NCBI GenBank assembly: GCA_963773335.1
Contig: CAVZAT010000002.1
Location: forward strand, 744,001 to 808,000
Direction of reading: 5' to 3'
Length of the DNA stretch: 64,000 nucleotides
Source: UBA4742 sp963773335
GTDB lineage: Bacteria > Actinomycetota > Acidimicrobiia > Acidimicrobiales > Acidimicrobilacustridaceae
Part shown: positions 46,213 through 56,298 of the stretch, piece after piece
Numbering within the stretch: position 1 is the first letter of the stretch
Layout of the letters: the number at the start of each line of letters is the position of its first letter
Notes under the pieces: generated by a model
What the model saw: only the letters and a program-made list of their open reading frames with translations
Databases searched by the model: none
What the model was told of the DNA's origin: nothing
Translations under genes and position numbers: made by a program

Positions 46213-47141
46213 ATGAAGATTGCCATTGTCGGAACGGGTGCAATGGGCGCGGTGTACGCCGCGCTCCTCAGGAAGTCCGGCCACGAGATCTGGGCCATCG
46301 ATCCGTGGCGGGAGCACCTCGATGCCATCGAGACCGATGGGCTGCGGGTTTCCGGCGCCAGCGGCAGCTATGTCGTCGATGGCTTCCAGGTCGCGGCGAC
46401 ACCGGCCGATGCCGGACCGTGCGACCTGTGGGTCGTCGCCACCAAGGCGTCCGACGTCGACCAGGTGGCCGGTGGGATCGCCGGCCTGCTGAGGCCCCGA
46501 GATGTGGTGATGCCTTTCCAGAACGGGCTCGGGGCCGGCGAGCGCGTTGCCCGCCATGTCCGTGAGGACCAGATCGTCATCGGGATCGCCGAAGGCTTCG
46601 GGTCGTCCATCCCCGAGCCCGGATCCGTGCACCACAACGGCATGCGCCTGATCCGCATCGGTGAGATGCGCGGTGGGCTGACCGAACGGGTGCAGCGGAT
46701 CGAGCGGATGTGGCGTGACGCCGGCTTCAACGTGCGGGCTTTCGCTGACGTCGACCGCATGATCTGGGAGAAGTTCCTCTGCAACGTGACCCTCGAGCGC
46801 GCCGACCGCAGCCTTCGACGTCACGGTGGGCGAACTGATGACGAATCCCGAGACTTGGGCGGTAGCCCTCGGCTGCATGATGGAGGCCTACCGGCTCGGC
46901 ACGGCGCGAGGCGTCACCTTCTCCTTCGACGACCCCGTGCGCTATGTCACCGAGTTCGCATCGACCATCCCCGACGCCAGTCCCTCGATGCGACTCGATC
47001 ACCTCGCCCGACGTCGCTCGGAGATCGATGTCATCAACGGGCAGGTGGTCGAGCTCAGCCGTGGTCTCGGGCTCGAGTCGCCCTACAACGAGTCGCTCTG
47101 CGCGGTGATTCGTGCTCGTCGAGTCGCGATTCGACGCCTAG
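46213..47141 (+). pseudogene. ketopantoate reductase-like (ApbA/PanE) with frame shifts
   Basis: NADP-dependent 2-dehydropantoate 2-reductase family, about 310 residues. The nucleotide motif MKIAIVGTGAMGAVYAALL is at the start; VVATKASDVDQV, MPFQNGLGAGERV and KFLCNVTL follow. A shift near 46800 is needed before VGELMTNPETWAVALG; the C-terminus DHLARRRSEIDVINGQVVEL and ESPYNESLCAVI is clear. The true stop is unclear: another small shift would end it at the TAG at 47139-47141. Many paralogues are not pantothenate enzymes, so no gene symbol is given. Confidence 0.75.
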
Positions 47142-47167
47142 GTGGTGCTGGCGGTCCACTGACCAAA

Positions 47168-47806
47168 TTGGGTCCGGGCCGGTGGTTCCGCGGGCGCAGC
47201 CCGAGGCGGGTCGGGCGGCCGTCCGTACGGCGGGCGATCCGCGGGGATCGCCGGGCCCGTCGCCGCCACCAGCTGATCGCGTCGGCCATCGAGCTCATCG
47301 GTCGGTGCGGGTACCGGGAGCTGCGCCTGCGGGCGCTGTGCCAGCACGCGGGGCTGAACGACCGCTACTTCCACGAGTCGTTCCGGGACCTGGAGGACCT
47401 CCTGATCGCCTGCTACGAGGAGGTGGCGGAGGTGACCGCCCGGGCCGTGGCCGCCGTGGAGCCCCCAGGATCCTCGACGCCCACGGTGCAGGCCCGGAAG
47501 TTGATGGTGACCTGCTTCGGTGCGGTGATGGCCGATCGAGCCCGCGGCCGCCTCCAGCTGATCGAGGTGGTGGGGGTCAGTCCGACGCGTCGAGTCAAAG
47601 CGTCGGGAGGTGTTCCGTGCCTATGGACGGCTCCTCGGCGAAGCCCTCGCCGAACGCGGCTGGGGCCGCCGAGGCCTGGATCTCGATCTCACGGCCGCGG
47701 CGTTCGTGGGGGCCGTGCACGAGTTGCTGGTCGTCTGGATCCGTGACGATCAGATCAACGATGTCTCGAAAGCCGGCCGGTGCGACGTCGTGGCAGTGGA
47801 AACTGA
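47168..47806 (+). pseudogene. TetR-family regulator with frame shifts
   Basis: The N-terminal helix-turn-helix is readable: RRHQLIASAIELIGRCGYRE, LRLRALCQHAGLNDRYFHES and FRDLEDLLIACYEE. The C-terminal part continues in another frame (FRAYGRLLGEALAERGWGRR, AFVGAVHELLVVWIRDD) after a one-base shift near 47595. Start and end are uncertain: TTG 47168 and TGA 47804-47806 are best guesses. It sits between the reductase-like gene and the LuxR ATPase on the same strand. Confidence 0.65.
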
Positions 47807-47976
47807 CCGACCGCCGGGCGCGCTTGACCGCGATGGTGTGGCCCGACTGCGGCACGGCCCTCACCCGCGACAAGAGACACACATTTTGCCATTGCCGTCC
47901 GTCCGGCGATCTCGACGCGGTACAGTCCGCCTCCTCATCCACCGAAGGACCTTTCGCGATCCGGTCGCACATCGCC

Positions 47977-50900
47977 ATGGGAGGGATCGTGGGGTTCGAG
48001 CGGTTGTCGCCGCGGGAGCGGGAGGTGGCCAGGGTCGCGGCGACGGGCTGCACGACGAAGGCCATCGCCGACGAGCTGTACCTCAGCGTCCGTACGGTGG
48101 AGAGCCACCTCGGGTCGATCTACCGCAAGGTCGGCGTCACCTCCCGGTCGGCACTGGTGGCGGCGCTGGCCGGGCCCGGTGTCGGCCGACCAGCTCGGCG
48201 CGCCGGTCGAGGCCGCGGCCGTCGTCTCGAAGACCCTCGGGTTCACGGCGCCGGCGAACTTCGTCGGGCGCCAGGACGAGCTGATCGCCATCGACAAGGC
48301 GCTCGCCGCGTCGCGGGGCGGATCCCGGCGGATCGTCACGATCGGCGGTGAGACCGGTGTGGGGAAGACCACCCTCGTGGCCAAGGCGCTCGAGTCGGGG
48401 CTCGAGCCCGGCACGAACCTGCTCGCCGGCCGGTGCGTGGAGGACTTCGCCACGCCGTTCGGTCCGATGGCCGACGCGCTGCTCTCCTACCTCGAGGACC
48501 GGCCGGGACCGCTCGAACCGGTCGTGGGGCCACGGGGCGGGGCGCTGGCCACGATCCTGCCTGGGCTCGCCCCCAGGCTGCCGGCCCTCTCCGACGCCGT
48601 CGACCCGTCCATCCTGCCCAGATTGGTGGCGATGGCATCGCTGCAGGTGCTCCGGCAGCGCGTCCTCGGGTGGGCTGGCGATCCTCGTCCTCGAGGACCT
48701 GCACTGGGTGGACGAGGCCACGATCGCACTGTTGCGCTTCCTGCTCGCCTCTCCCGAGGATCTGTCCCTGCTGGTCGTGGCCACGTTCCGCGACACCGAG
48801 ATCGAGCCGGGGCACCCGCTGACCGGCCTGCTCGCGGACCTGCGGAGACTCGACGAGCACCAGGGGCTCGCGCTGCGCGGCCTGTCCCTCGACGACACCT
48901 TGACGCTGGGCCGAACGCTTGGCGGCGGCCTCATGGACGAGGAGCAGGTCGTTCGCCTCCACACGCAGTGCGCGGGCAACGCCTTCTACCTCGCTCAGCT
49001 GCTCGCCAACGACAACGGGGGCGCCGCCGGCAGGAGGTGGGCGGCGACCTGCTCACCGCGTCCATCCTCGAGCGCGTCGACCGACTCGGCGGGCCGCCGG
49101 TCGGCATGCTGGAGGTGGCTGCGGTCATCGGCCTGGAGTTCGACCTCGCGGTCGTCGAGGAGGCCGTCGTCCTCGCCGGGCTGCCGGAGACCCCCCGGCC
49201 GATCGACCTCGTCGAGCGGGCTGAGCGGGCCGGGCTCCTCTCACCGATCCCCGGGCTCGACGAGCATCGGTTCGTGCACGACGTGGTGCGGTCGGCACTG
49301 CTCGGGCGGTTGTCCACCTCCCGTCTCGCCCGCCTCCACCAGGCAGTTGGCCGGGCCCTTCTGGCGCTCAGGGGCGACGATCCGGCCGGCGCCGCGCTGG
49401 TCGCCGCGCACCTGGCGAAGTCGCCCGATGCCGGCGATCGGATCGAGTCCGGACGACGCGCCCTGCAGGCCGTGACCTCCGACGTGGCCCGCCTCGCTCC
49501 CGACGATGCGGCCGAGCTCGCCACGGCCACCCTGCGCACCCTCCCGGTGGGCACCGACGCCGACGGCGTCCGCCTCGACCTGCTGATCGCGCTGTCGGAG
49601 GTCCACTACCTGCGGTTCGACCACGACAAGCCACCGGCGCGCCGTGCTCGACGCGGTCGCGGTCGCCAGCCGCACCGGGACCCGGCGATCTGGCCAGGGC
49701 ATTGCTGCCCTATCGCCTGCTGCCGAGGACCGGCACGGTCGAACGAGGAGATCCTCGCCCTGGTGGACGAGGCCGTCGCCGACCTGCGTGGTGACGACAC
49801 CGCCGTGCTGCGCGCCCGCCTCGGCGGCTATGCCGCCTACCACCGCTCGGTCGGGGGCGCCGGCTTCTCCGTCGGCCCCGCTCGCCGAGCGAGCGGTCAC
49901 CGATGCCCGCGCGTCGGGGAACCCCGCCGCGCTCGCCATGGCGCTCTACACCTTGGCGGGCGTGCTGCTCGGCAGCCCCGACACCAACCGCCAGCTCGCC
50001 GTCGGCGCCGAGCTGGCGACGCTCCGCGACCAGATGCCCGCCGAGGTCGATCCGACCGACGGGGTCCGGTTGTCGGCCACGGTCAACCTCCAGGTCGGCG
50101 ATCGCCCCGCATTCGAACGTGACCGGTCCGCCCTGGAAGCAGGAGCCCAGCGGACGCTGAGCGCCTTCATGGGGTCGATGACGACCATGTTCCGCGCCAC
50201 CATGGCGCTGTGCGAAGGGGATCTCGAGGTCGCCGCCGCCGCCAACGACGCGCTGCTCGGTGAGGCGCTGGGCGACCCGAACGTGCTACTCGGATGGTTC
50301 GCCCAGCTCTGTGGTGTCCGCCTGGCGCAGGGTCGTGGCCATGAGGTGGTAGCGCTGGCCGAGCAGACCCTCGCCGACCATGGAGACCTCGCCGTCGTCC
50401 ATGCGGTCACCGGTTGGCTCGTCCACGCCGTCGGCGAGTCGGAGGCCGCGTGGTCGATCGTGGAGCCCGTCGTCGCCCGGGGGCCCCACCTGCTGCCCGA
50501 CGACTGGGTGCTGGCCGCGTCCGTGGCGCTGCTCACCCGGGTCGTGGTCGAGCACGGCACCGACGAGGACTGCGTCGCGCTGGCCGACCGCCTCCGCCCG
50601 TACTCCGGGCAGCTGGTCGTGGTGGGGTCGGGCACGCTCGTCCTGGGCGCGGCCGATCACTTCCTCGGGCTGCTCCATGCCCGGCTCGGCGACCGCGAGG
50701 GGGCGGTTGCGCTCCTGTCGTCGGCGCTCGAGCGGGAGGCCGGGCTGGGCGCCGACGCTGCTCGCCGCCCACACCCGACTGGCCATCGCCCGTCTGGAAC
50801 GGCCTTGTGACGCCGACCGGACCGGCGCCCACCCGATGGTGGACGTGCTCGGCCGTGAAGCAGCCGTGCACGGCTGGCTCGGCCTCGCCCGCGACATCGA

Positions 50901-50979
50901 GCGGACGCAGGCCCGGGCGTGCAGGGTCGCGCTCGACCGGCTCGACCGGTTGATCACGGGCCGACCAGGGTGCCGCTGA
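47977..50979 (+). pseudogene. AAA ATPase regulator with N-terminal LuxR domain, many frame shifts
   Basis: Large regulator of about 1000 residues when joined. Unusually the LuxR helix-turn-helix is first (LSPREREVARVAATGCTTKA, ADELYLSVRTVESHLGSIYR). Then comes an ATPase with Walker A GGETGVGKTTL and Walker B LAILVLEDLHWVDEAT, and a helical repeat region such as MALYTLAGVLLGSPDTNRQL and LRPYSGQLVVVGSGTLVLGA. Shifts occur near 48175, 48670, 49035, 49640, 49870 and 50765. LAL-type relatives carry the LuxR domain at the C-terminus. The end overlaps the convergent pentapeptide gene by 26 bases. Confidence 0.75.
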
Positions 50980-53900
50980 CCAGGGTCCAGCCGGTGGGCA
51001 GCGCCGCAGGGGTGCCGATGATCCCACCGGAGACCACGCCGGTCAGGGTGGCCCCGGCCAGGTTCGTGGAGGACAGGTTGGCGTTGGTGAGGTCGGCGTT
51101 GGTGAGGTCGGCGTTGGTCAGGTCGGTGTTGGTCAGGTCGTCGCCGGTGAGGTTGGTGCCGGTGAGGTCCTTGCCGGACAGGTCGGCCTGGTAGAGGGCC
51201 TGGCCGTCGTTGGACAGGTCGGTGCCGGTCAGCGTGGCCGTGGCCAGCCCGGTCGCGTTGTTCAGGTAGGTCGAGCCCGACAGGTTCGCCCCGGTGAGGT
51301 CGGCGCCGGTCAGGTTCGTGCTGTTGAACGTCGCCCCCGACAGGTTCGTGCCGGCCAGGTTCGCTCCCGACAGGTTCGTGCTCGTGAAGTCCTTGCCGGA
51401 CAGGTCGAGGTTCAGGCCGTGCAGGTCGAGGCCCGAGCCGGTGAAGTCCGCGCCGGTCAGGTTGGCGCTGAACAGTCCGGCGGACGTGTCGGTGCCGATG
51501 ATCGTGGTGTTGATCCCGGTCAGGTTGGTCAGCTTGGCGCCCGACAGGTTGGCGCCGGTGAACACCGTGTTGGTGAGTGTGGCGTTGTCGAGGTTGGTGT
51601 TGGTCAGGTCGTCGCCGGTGAAGTTGGTGCCGAACAGGTACTTGCCGTGCAGGTCGGCCTGGTAGAGGGCCTGGCCGTCGTTGGACAGGTCGGCACTGTT
51701 CAGGAGGGCGGTGGACAAGCCCGTGGCGTATTGCAGGTACGTGGCGTTCGACAGGTTCGATCCCGCCAGGTCGGCGCCGGTGAGGATGGTGCTGTTGAAC
51801 GTCGCCCCGGACAGGTTCGTGAGCGCCAAGCCCAGCGCCGGTCAGGTTCGCACCAGAGAAGTCTTTGCCGGACAGGTCGAGGTAGAGGCCGTTCAGGTTG
51901 AGGTTCGAGCCGGTGAAGTCCGCGTAGGTGAGGGTGGCGCTGAACAGTCCGGCGGACGTGTCGGTGCCGATGATCGTGGTGTTGATCCCGGTCAGGTTGG
52001 TCAGCTTGGCGCCCGTCAGGTTGGCGTCGGTGAACACCGTGTTGGTGAGTGTGGCGCTGTCGAGGTTGGTGTTGGTCAGGTCGTCGCCGGTGAAGTTGGT
52101 GCCGGTGAGGTCCTTGCCGTGACAGGTCGGCCTGGTAGAGGGCCTGGCCGTTGTTGGACAGGTCGGTGCCGGTCAGCGTGGCCGTGGCCAGCCCGGTCGC
52201 GTAGCTCAGGTAGGTCGAGCTCGACAGGTTCGCCCCGGTGAGGTCGGCGCCGGTCAGGTTCGTGCTGGTGAACGTCGCCCCCGACAGGTTCGTGCCGGCC
52301 AGGCTCGTGCCCGACAGGTTGGTGTTCGACAGGTCCTTGCCGGACAGGTCGAGGTTCAAGCCGGCCAGGTCCAGGCCCGAGCCGGTGAAGTCCGCGCCGG
52401 TCAGGGTGGCGCTGAACAGTCCGGCGGACGTGTCGGTGCCGATGATCGTGGTGTTGATCCCGGTCAGGTTGGTCAGCTTGGCGCCCGACAGGTTCGGCGC
52501 CGGTGAACACCGTGTTGGTGAGTGTGGCGCTGTCGAAGTTGGTGTTGGTCAGGTCGTCGCCGGTGAGGTTGGTGCCGGTGAGGTCCTTGCTGTGCAGGTC
52601 GGCCTGGTAGAGGGCCTGGCCGTTGTTGGACAGGTCGGTGCCGGTCAGCGTGGCCGTGGCCAGCCCGGTCGCGTAGCTCAGGTAGGTCGAGCTCGACAGG
52701 TTCGCCCCGGTGAGGTCGGCGCCGGTCAGGTTCGTGCTGTTGAACGTCGCCCCCGACAGGTTCGTGCCGGCCAGGTCGCGCCCGACAGGTTGGTGCTCGA
52801 CAGGTCCTTGCCGGACAGGTCGAGGTTCAGGCCGTGCAGGTCGAGGCCCGAGCCGGTGAAGTCCGCGTAGGTGAGGGGGGCGCTGAACAGTCCGGCGGAC
52901 GTGTCGGTGCCGATGATCGTGGTGTTGATCCCGGTCAGGTTGGTCAGCTTGGCGCCCGTCAGGTTGGCGTCGGTGAACACCGTGTTGGTGAGTGTGGCGC
53001 TGTCGAAGTTGGTGTTGGTCAGGTCGTCGCCGGTGAGGTTGGTGCCGGTGAGGTCCTTGCCGTGCAGGTCGGCCTGGTAGAGGGCCTGGCCGTTGTTGGA
53101 CAGGTCGGTGCCGGTCAGCGTGGCCGTGGCCAGCCCGGTCGCGTAGCTCAGGTAGGTCGAGCTCGACAGGTTCGCCCCGGTGAGGTCGGCGCCGGTCAGG
53201 TTCGTGCTGTTGAACGTCGCCCCCGACAGGTTCGTGCCGGCCAGGTCAGCGCCCGACAGGTCCGTGCTGGTCAGGTCGAGGCCCGTCCCGGCCAGGTTCG
53301 TACCGGTCAGGGTGGCGCTGAGCAGGCCCGCGGACTGGTCGGTGCCGACGATCGTGGTGTTGATGCCGACGGCGTCGAACAGGTCGGTGTTCGTGAGGTT
53401 GGCGTCGGTGAGCACGGCGTTGGTGACGGTCGCGCCCGACAGGTCCGTGCCGGTGAGGTCAGCACCGGTCAGGTCCACACCGGTGAGGTCGCAGTTGGTG
53501 AGCTTCTTGCCCGAGAGGTTCTGCCCGGAGAGGTCCGCGCCCGGTGTGTACACGGTCGGGTCGCAGTCCCGGCCGGTCAGGTACTCGGGGCCGAGCGGCG
53601 TGTCGGTGCCGGTGGACGTCGCGATCGGCGTGCCCGAGGCGGTCGAGAAGGTGTCCGAACCCCACATCTGGTTGCGGTACGTGCCGGACTGGTCGTAGAA
53701 GCCGACGACATAGGTGGACGCACTCAGCCCCGTCAGCTGGTAGTCGCCGCTGGCATCGGACACCGTCAGGCTGACTGGGGCGCCGCTCGCCTGGTCGTAC
53801 GCGATCACGATGATGTTGCCGACACCGACCGAGCCGTTGCGGACCGAACCCGAGATGGTCGACTGCGGCGCGAGCGTCGTCCCGACGCCCGCGGTGTCAG

Positions 53901-54594
53901 CCCCGGGGCTCACCGTGACGAGCGGCGCTGTCGCCGAGGACGTGGCGCCCCCGGAGTAGCGCGTGGTGTAGCCACTGAGGCTGAACCGGACCTGGTAGCT
54001 GCCCTCGGGCAGCGGCGGGAGCTGGTAGGTGCCGCCGGTCGTCGAGGTCGTGGTGGCGACGGTACTGCCGGTCGACGGGGCGATGGCGCTGACGGACACG
54101 CCGGTCAGCCCGTTGGACCCGTCGGTGACCGTCCCGGAGATCGTCCCCGGTGAGAGGGCGAGCGTCTCGTCGATCGTTGCGGGGCTGGCCAGAGAGGCGA
54201 CGACGTCCGTCGCGCCCGACCAGCTCGACGCCCCCTGCCACCAGTCCGCCGACGAGAAGCGCACACGGTACGTGCCGTCGGGCACGTTCTTGGACATGAA
54301 CGAGTAGTCGCCCTGGCTATCGGTCACGGTCGTCGCGACCTGCGTGTCGGACGTCGACGAGAACAGCGTGACCGACACGCCGGCCGGGTTGGTGCCGCTG
54401 GTGGAGTCGGTCACCCGCCCGTGCAGCACGGCGCCGGCCGGTTGGCAGCCCGCGAGCGCGAATGCGGCCGCCACCAGGCCGCACACCAGGGCCACCATCC
54501 CGGCGGCACGACGAACACGCCCCCACCCAGGCATCCCCGTCTCGTCGTGCGCCCCCGCGGGTGCGAGGGTCGCTGATCCGGCTCGTTCGTTCAC
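50954..54594 (-). pseudogene. lipoprotein with Cna-B-like domains and pentapeptide repeats, frame shifts
   Basis: About 1210 residues when joined. It starts at GTG 54594 with a GGGAG site; a hydrophobic segment ends in the lipobox ALAGC (Cys50), so it is probably anchored outside the membrane. Three carboxypeptidase-regulatory-like beta domains follow (AVLHGRVTDSTSGTNPAGVS, TISGTVTDGSNGLTGVSVSA, TISGSVRNGSVGVGNIIVIA). From about residue 350 come pentapeptide repeats such as ADLTGTDLSGATVTNAVLTD forming a quadrilateral beta-helix. The array is made of a 157-residue unit repeated nearly five times. Shifts near 52775, 52495, 52122 and 51830 break the frame. Confidence 0.82.
51040..53310. repeat. 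471-bp tandem repeat in the pentapeptide gene
   Basis: The marker GTAGAGGGCCTGGCC begins at 51191, 51662, 52135, 52607 and 53077, spacings of 471, 473, 472 and 470. The in-frame unit is 471 bp (157 codons); the deviations are the frame-shifting single-base changes. Nearly five copies are present with high identity. Confidence 0.88.
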
Positions 54595-55203
54595 GGCGTG
54601 CTCCCGATGTCAAGCATGGTGGTCGGCCTTTCGGCCCAGGAGGGTGACGGTAAACAACGGGCGTCGTGGCGCGCATCCGGGGAACTACGGAATTCGAGGC
54701 TTCCGCTGGCGATGGTGACGGCGATGTCGCTTCAGGGGCCTGGAGCCCTCTGTAGCCGGCCTGATCCCCATGTTTGTGAGTCGGGCTGGCGGGATTTGAA
54801 CCCACGACCACTTCGTCGCGGACGAGAACAGCCCGGCCACGGCCGTCCGTTCTCGACCGCACAGATCCTGGCACAAGGGGTCGAGCGTCCATCCGGGTCC
54901 GTGGCTGGTCGGGGACGGTCGGGCAGGTTTGGGCCCCCGATGGCGTTCCTGACCGACACGGCAGCCACCTCGCCGCCATCGGCCTGATGGATCCAGGCCG
55001 CCGAACAGGCGCAATACCCACGCTGAATCTGTCGACGAGGTGGTCAGAGGACCCTCGTCATCTGACCGATGCAGTACCCGGTTGCGGCGGGCGGCGGCCT
55101 CATGGCTGGTCGTCGCGATCGTCAGTCGGATCGGATGCACTCACCCGCTCCACTCGTGTCGGCTGACGTCCAGTCCCGACGTCGCAGCTGGCAAGCTGCG
55201 GGG
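54595..55203. other. 609-base region without protein-coding gene
   Basis: It holds the start-side region of the pentapeptide gene, a tRNA-like remnant at 54781-54835, and the upstream region of the phosphoesterase gene. Open frames here have no homology pattern or ribosome sites. No repeats or clear terminator were seen apart from the remnant's own stems. Confidence 0.6.
54781..54835 (-). pseudogene. tRNA-like remnant (Pro-like), D-arm absent
   Basis: On the minus strand the 3' part has a T-arm GTGGGTTCAAATCCCGC, variable loop TGGTC, 3' anticodon-stem half CGAAG, acceptor half CAGCCCG and discriminator A. The 5' acceptor half CGGGCTG is present 48 bases upstream and pairs perfectly over 7 bp. 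An anticodon-like arm is present with one mismatch, but the whole D-arm (about 20 bases) is missing, giving 55 bases. No CCA is encoded. It resembles proline tRNA ends. It could be a deletion derivative or an attachment-site scar of an integrated element. Confidence 0.55.
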
Positions 55204-56190
55204 ATGGTCGGGGCGCGCCAGTCGAACACGGCGTGGGTGCGGCGCGTGCTGGGGCTGGCCCTCGTCGTGGTGGTGGCGGGCTGCGCGTCCCGAACCGCGT
55301 CCATTTCCCGGACGACGTCGACTGCTCGGCGCTCGGGCGCCGTCAGCCAGCCGACCACCTCACCCGCGGCCACGGCCATGACGTCGGGCGCCGACCGCCC
55401 CACCGTGGGCGGCGTCGTCGGCGCCGTGCCTCGGCCGGCCCACGTGGTGGTCGTGATCGAGGAGAACCACGCCGAGTCCGACATCATCGGCAACCCGGCC
55501 GCGCCCTATCTGAGCAGCCTGGCCGCCCGCGGGGCCCTGTTCACCCAGAGCTACGGCATCGGCCACCCCAGCCAGCCGAACTACCTGGCCCTCTTCTCGG
55601 GCTCGCCCCAGGGGGTCACCGACGACAGCTGCCCACCACCGGGTGCGCCCTTCCACACCCCCAACCTGGCCACCGCCCTCCAGACCGTGGGCGCCAGCTT
55701 CGCCACCTACAGCGAGGACCTCCCCGCCACCGGCTCGAGCGCGTGCTCGTCGGGGGCCTACGCCCGCAAGCACAACCCAGCCACCGACTTCGCCGACATG
55801 GCGCCGGGCGAGAACCGACCGTTCAGCGCGTTCCCCGCCGACCCGGCCAGCCTCCCGACTGTCTCGTTCGTGGTCCCCAACCTCGACCATGACATGCACG
55901 ACGGCACCGCCGGCCAGGCCGACACCTGGTTGCGCACCCACCTGGACACCTACGTGAAATGGGCGAGGGCCCACGACAGCCTGCTCGTGATCACCTGGGA
56001 CGAAGACGACTACTCGGCGGCCAACCGCATCCCGACCCTGTTCATCGGTCCCATGGTCCGGTCCGGCCGCTACCCCGACCACATCGACCACTACACCGTG
56101 CTCCGGACCCTCACCGCCATGTACGACGCCGCCGCACCGGGTCTCGCCGCCCAGACCGCACCCATCACCGACGTCTGGACCACACCCTGA
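55204..56190 (+). CDS. phosphoesterase-family lipoprotein (acid phosphatase-like)
   Basis: Secreted protein of 328 residues. VLGLALVVVVAGCASRT is a signal with lipobox, followed by a Ser/Thr-rich linker. The PF04185-type phosphoesterase core shows HVVVVIEENHAESDIIG, YGIGHPSQPNYLALFSG, VPNLDHDMHDGTAGQADTWL and LVITWDEDDYSAANRIPTLF, the metal-ligand pattern of AcpA and phospholipase-C relatives. ATG 55204 is chosen because it leads straight into the signal sequence. It probably removes phosphate from extracellular compounds. Confidence 0.88.
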   Translation: MVGARQSNTAWVRRVLGLALVVVVAGCASRTASISRTTSTARRSGAVSQPTTSPAATAMTSGADRPTVGGVVGAVPRPAHVVVVIEENHAESDIIGNPAAPYLSSLAARGALFTQSYGIGHPSQPNYLALFSGSPQGVTDDSCPPPGAPFHTPNLATALQTVGASFATYSEDLPATGSSACSSGAYARKHNPATDFADMAPGENRPFSAFPADPASLPTVSFVVPNLDHDMHDGTAGQADTWLRTHLDTYVKWARAHDSLLVITWDEDDYSAANRIPTLFIGPMVRSGRYPDHIDHYTVLRTLTAMYDAAAPGLAAQTAPITDVWTTP

Positions 56191-56298
56191 ACCCAGCCCC
56201 CAGCTGGCCCCAGCTCGAGCTGTAGTGATCGGCCAATGACTCGTGGCAGCGGTGGATGGGTGGTGTCAGTTCGGACGACCCCGAGCTCGACCGGGTTG

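Noticed and set aside
46144..48351. Single 735-codon protein combining a reductase and a LuxR domain
   Set aside because: The middle 250 codons read in the wrong frame for the TetR gene and the reductase C-terminus. The open frame is accidental.
51040..53310. Repeat array as a CRISPR locus
   Set aside because: The repeats are contiguous 471-bp coding units with no unique spacers and encode pentapeptide repeats.
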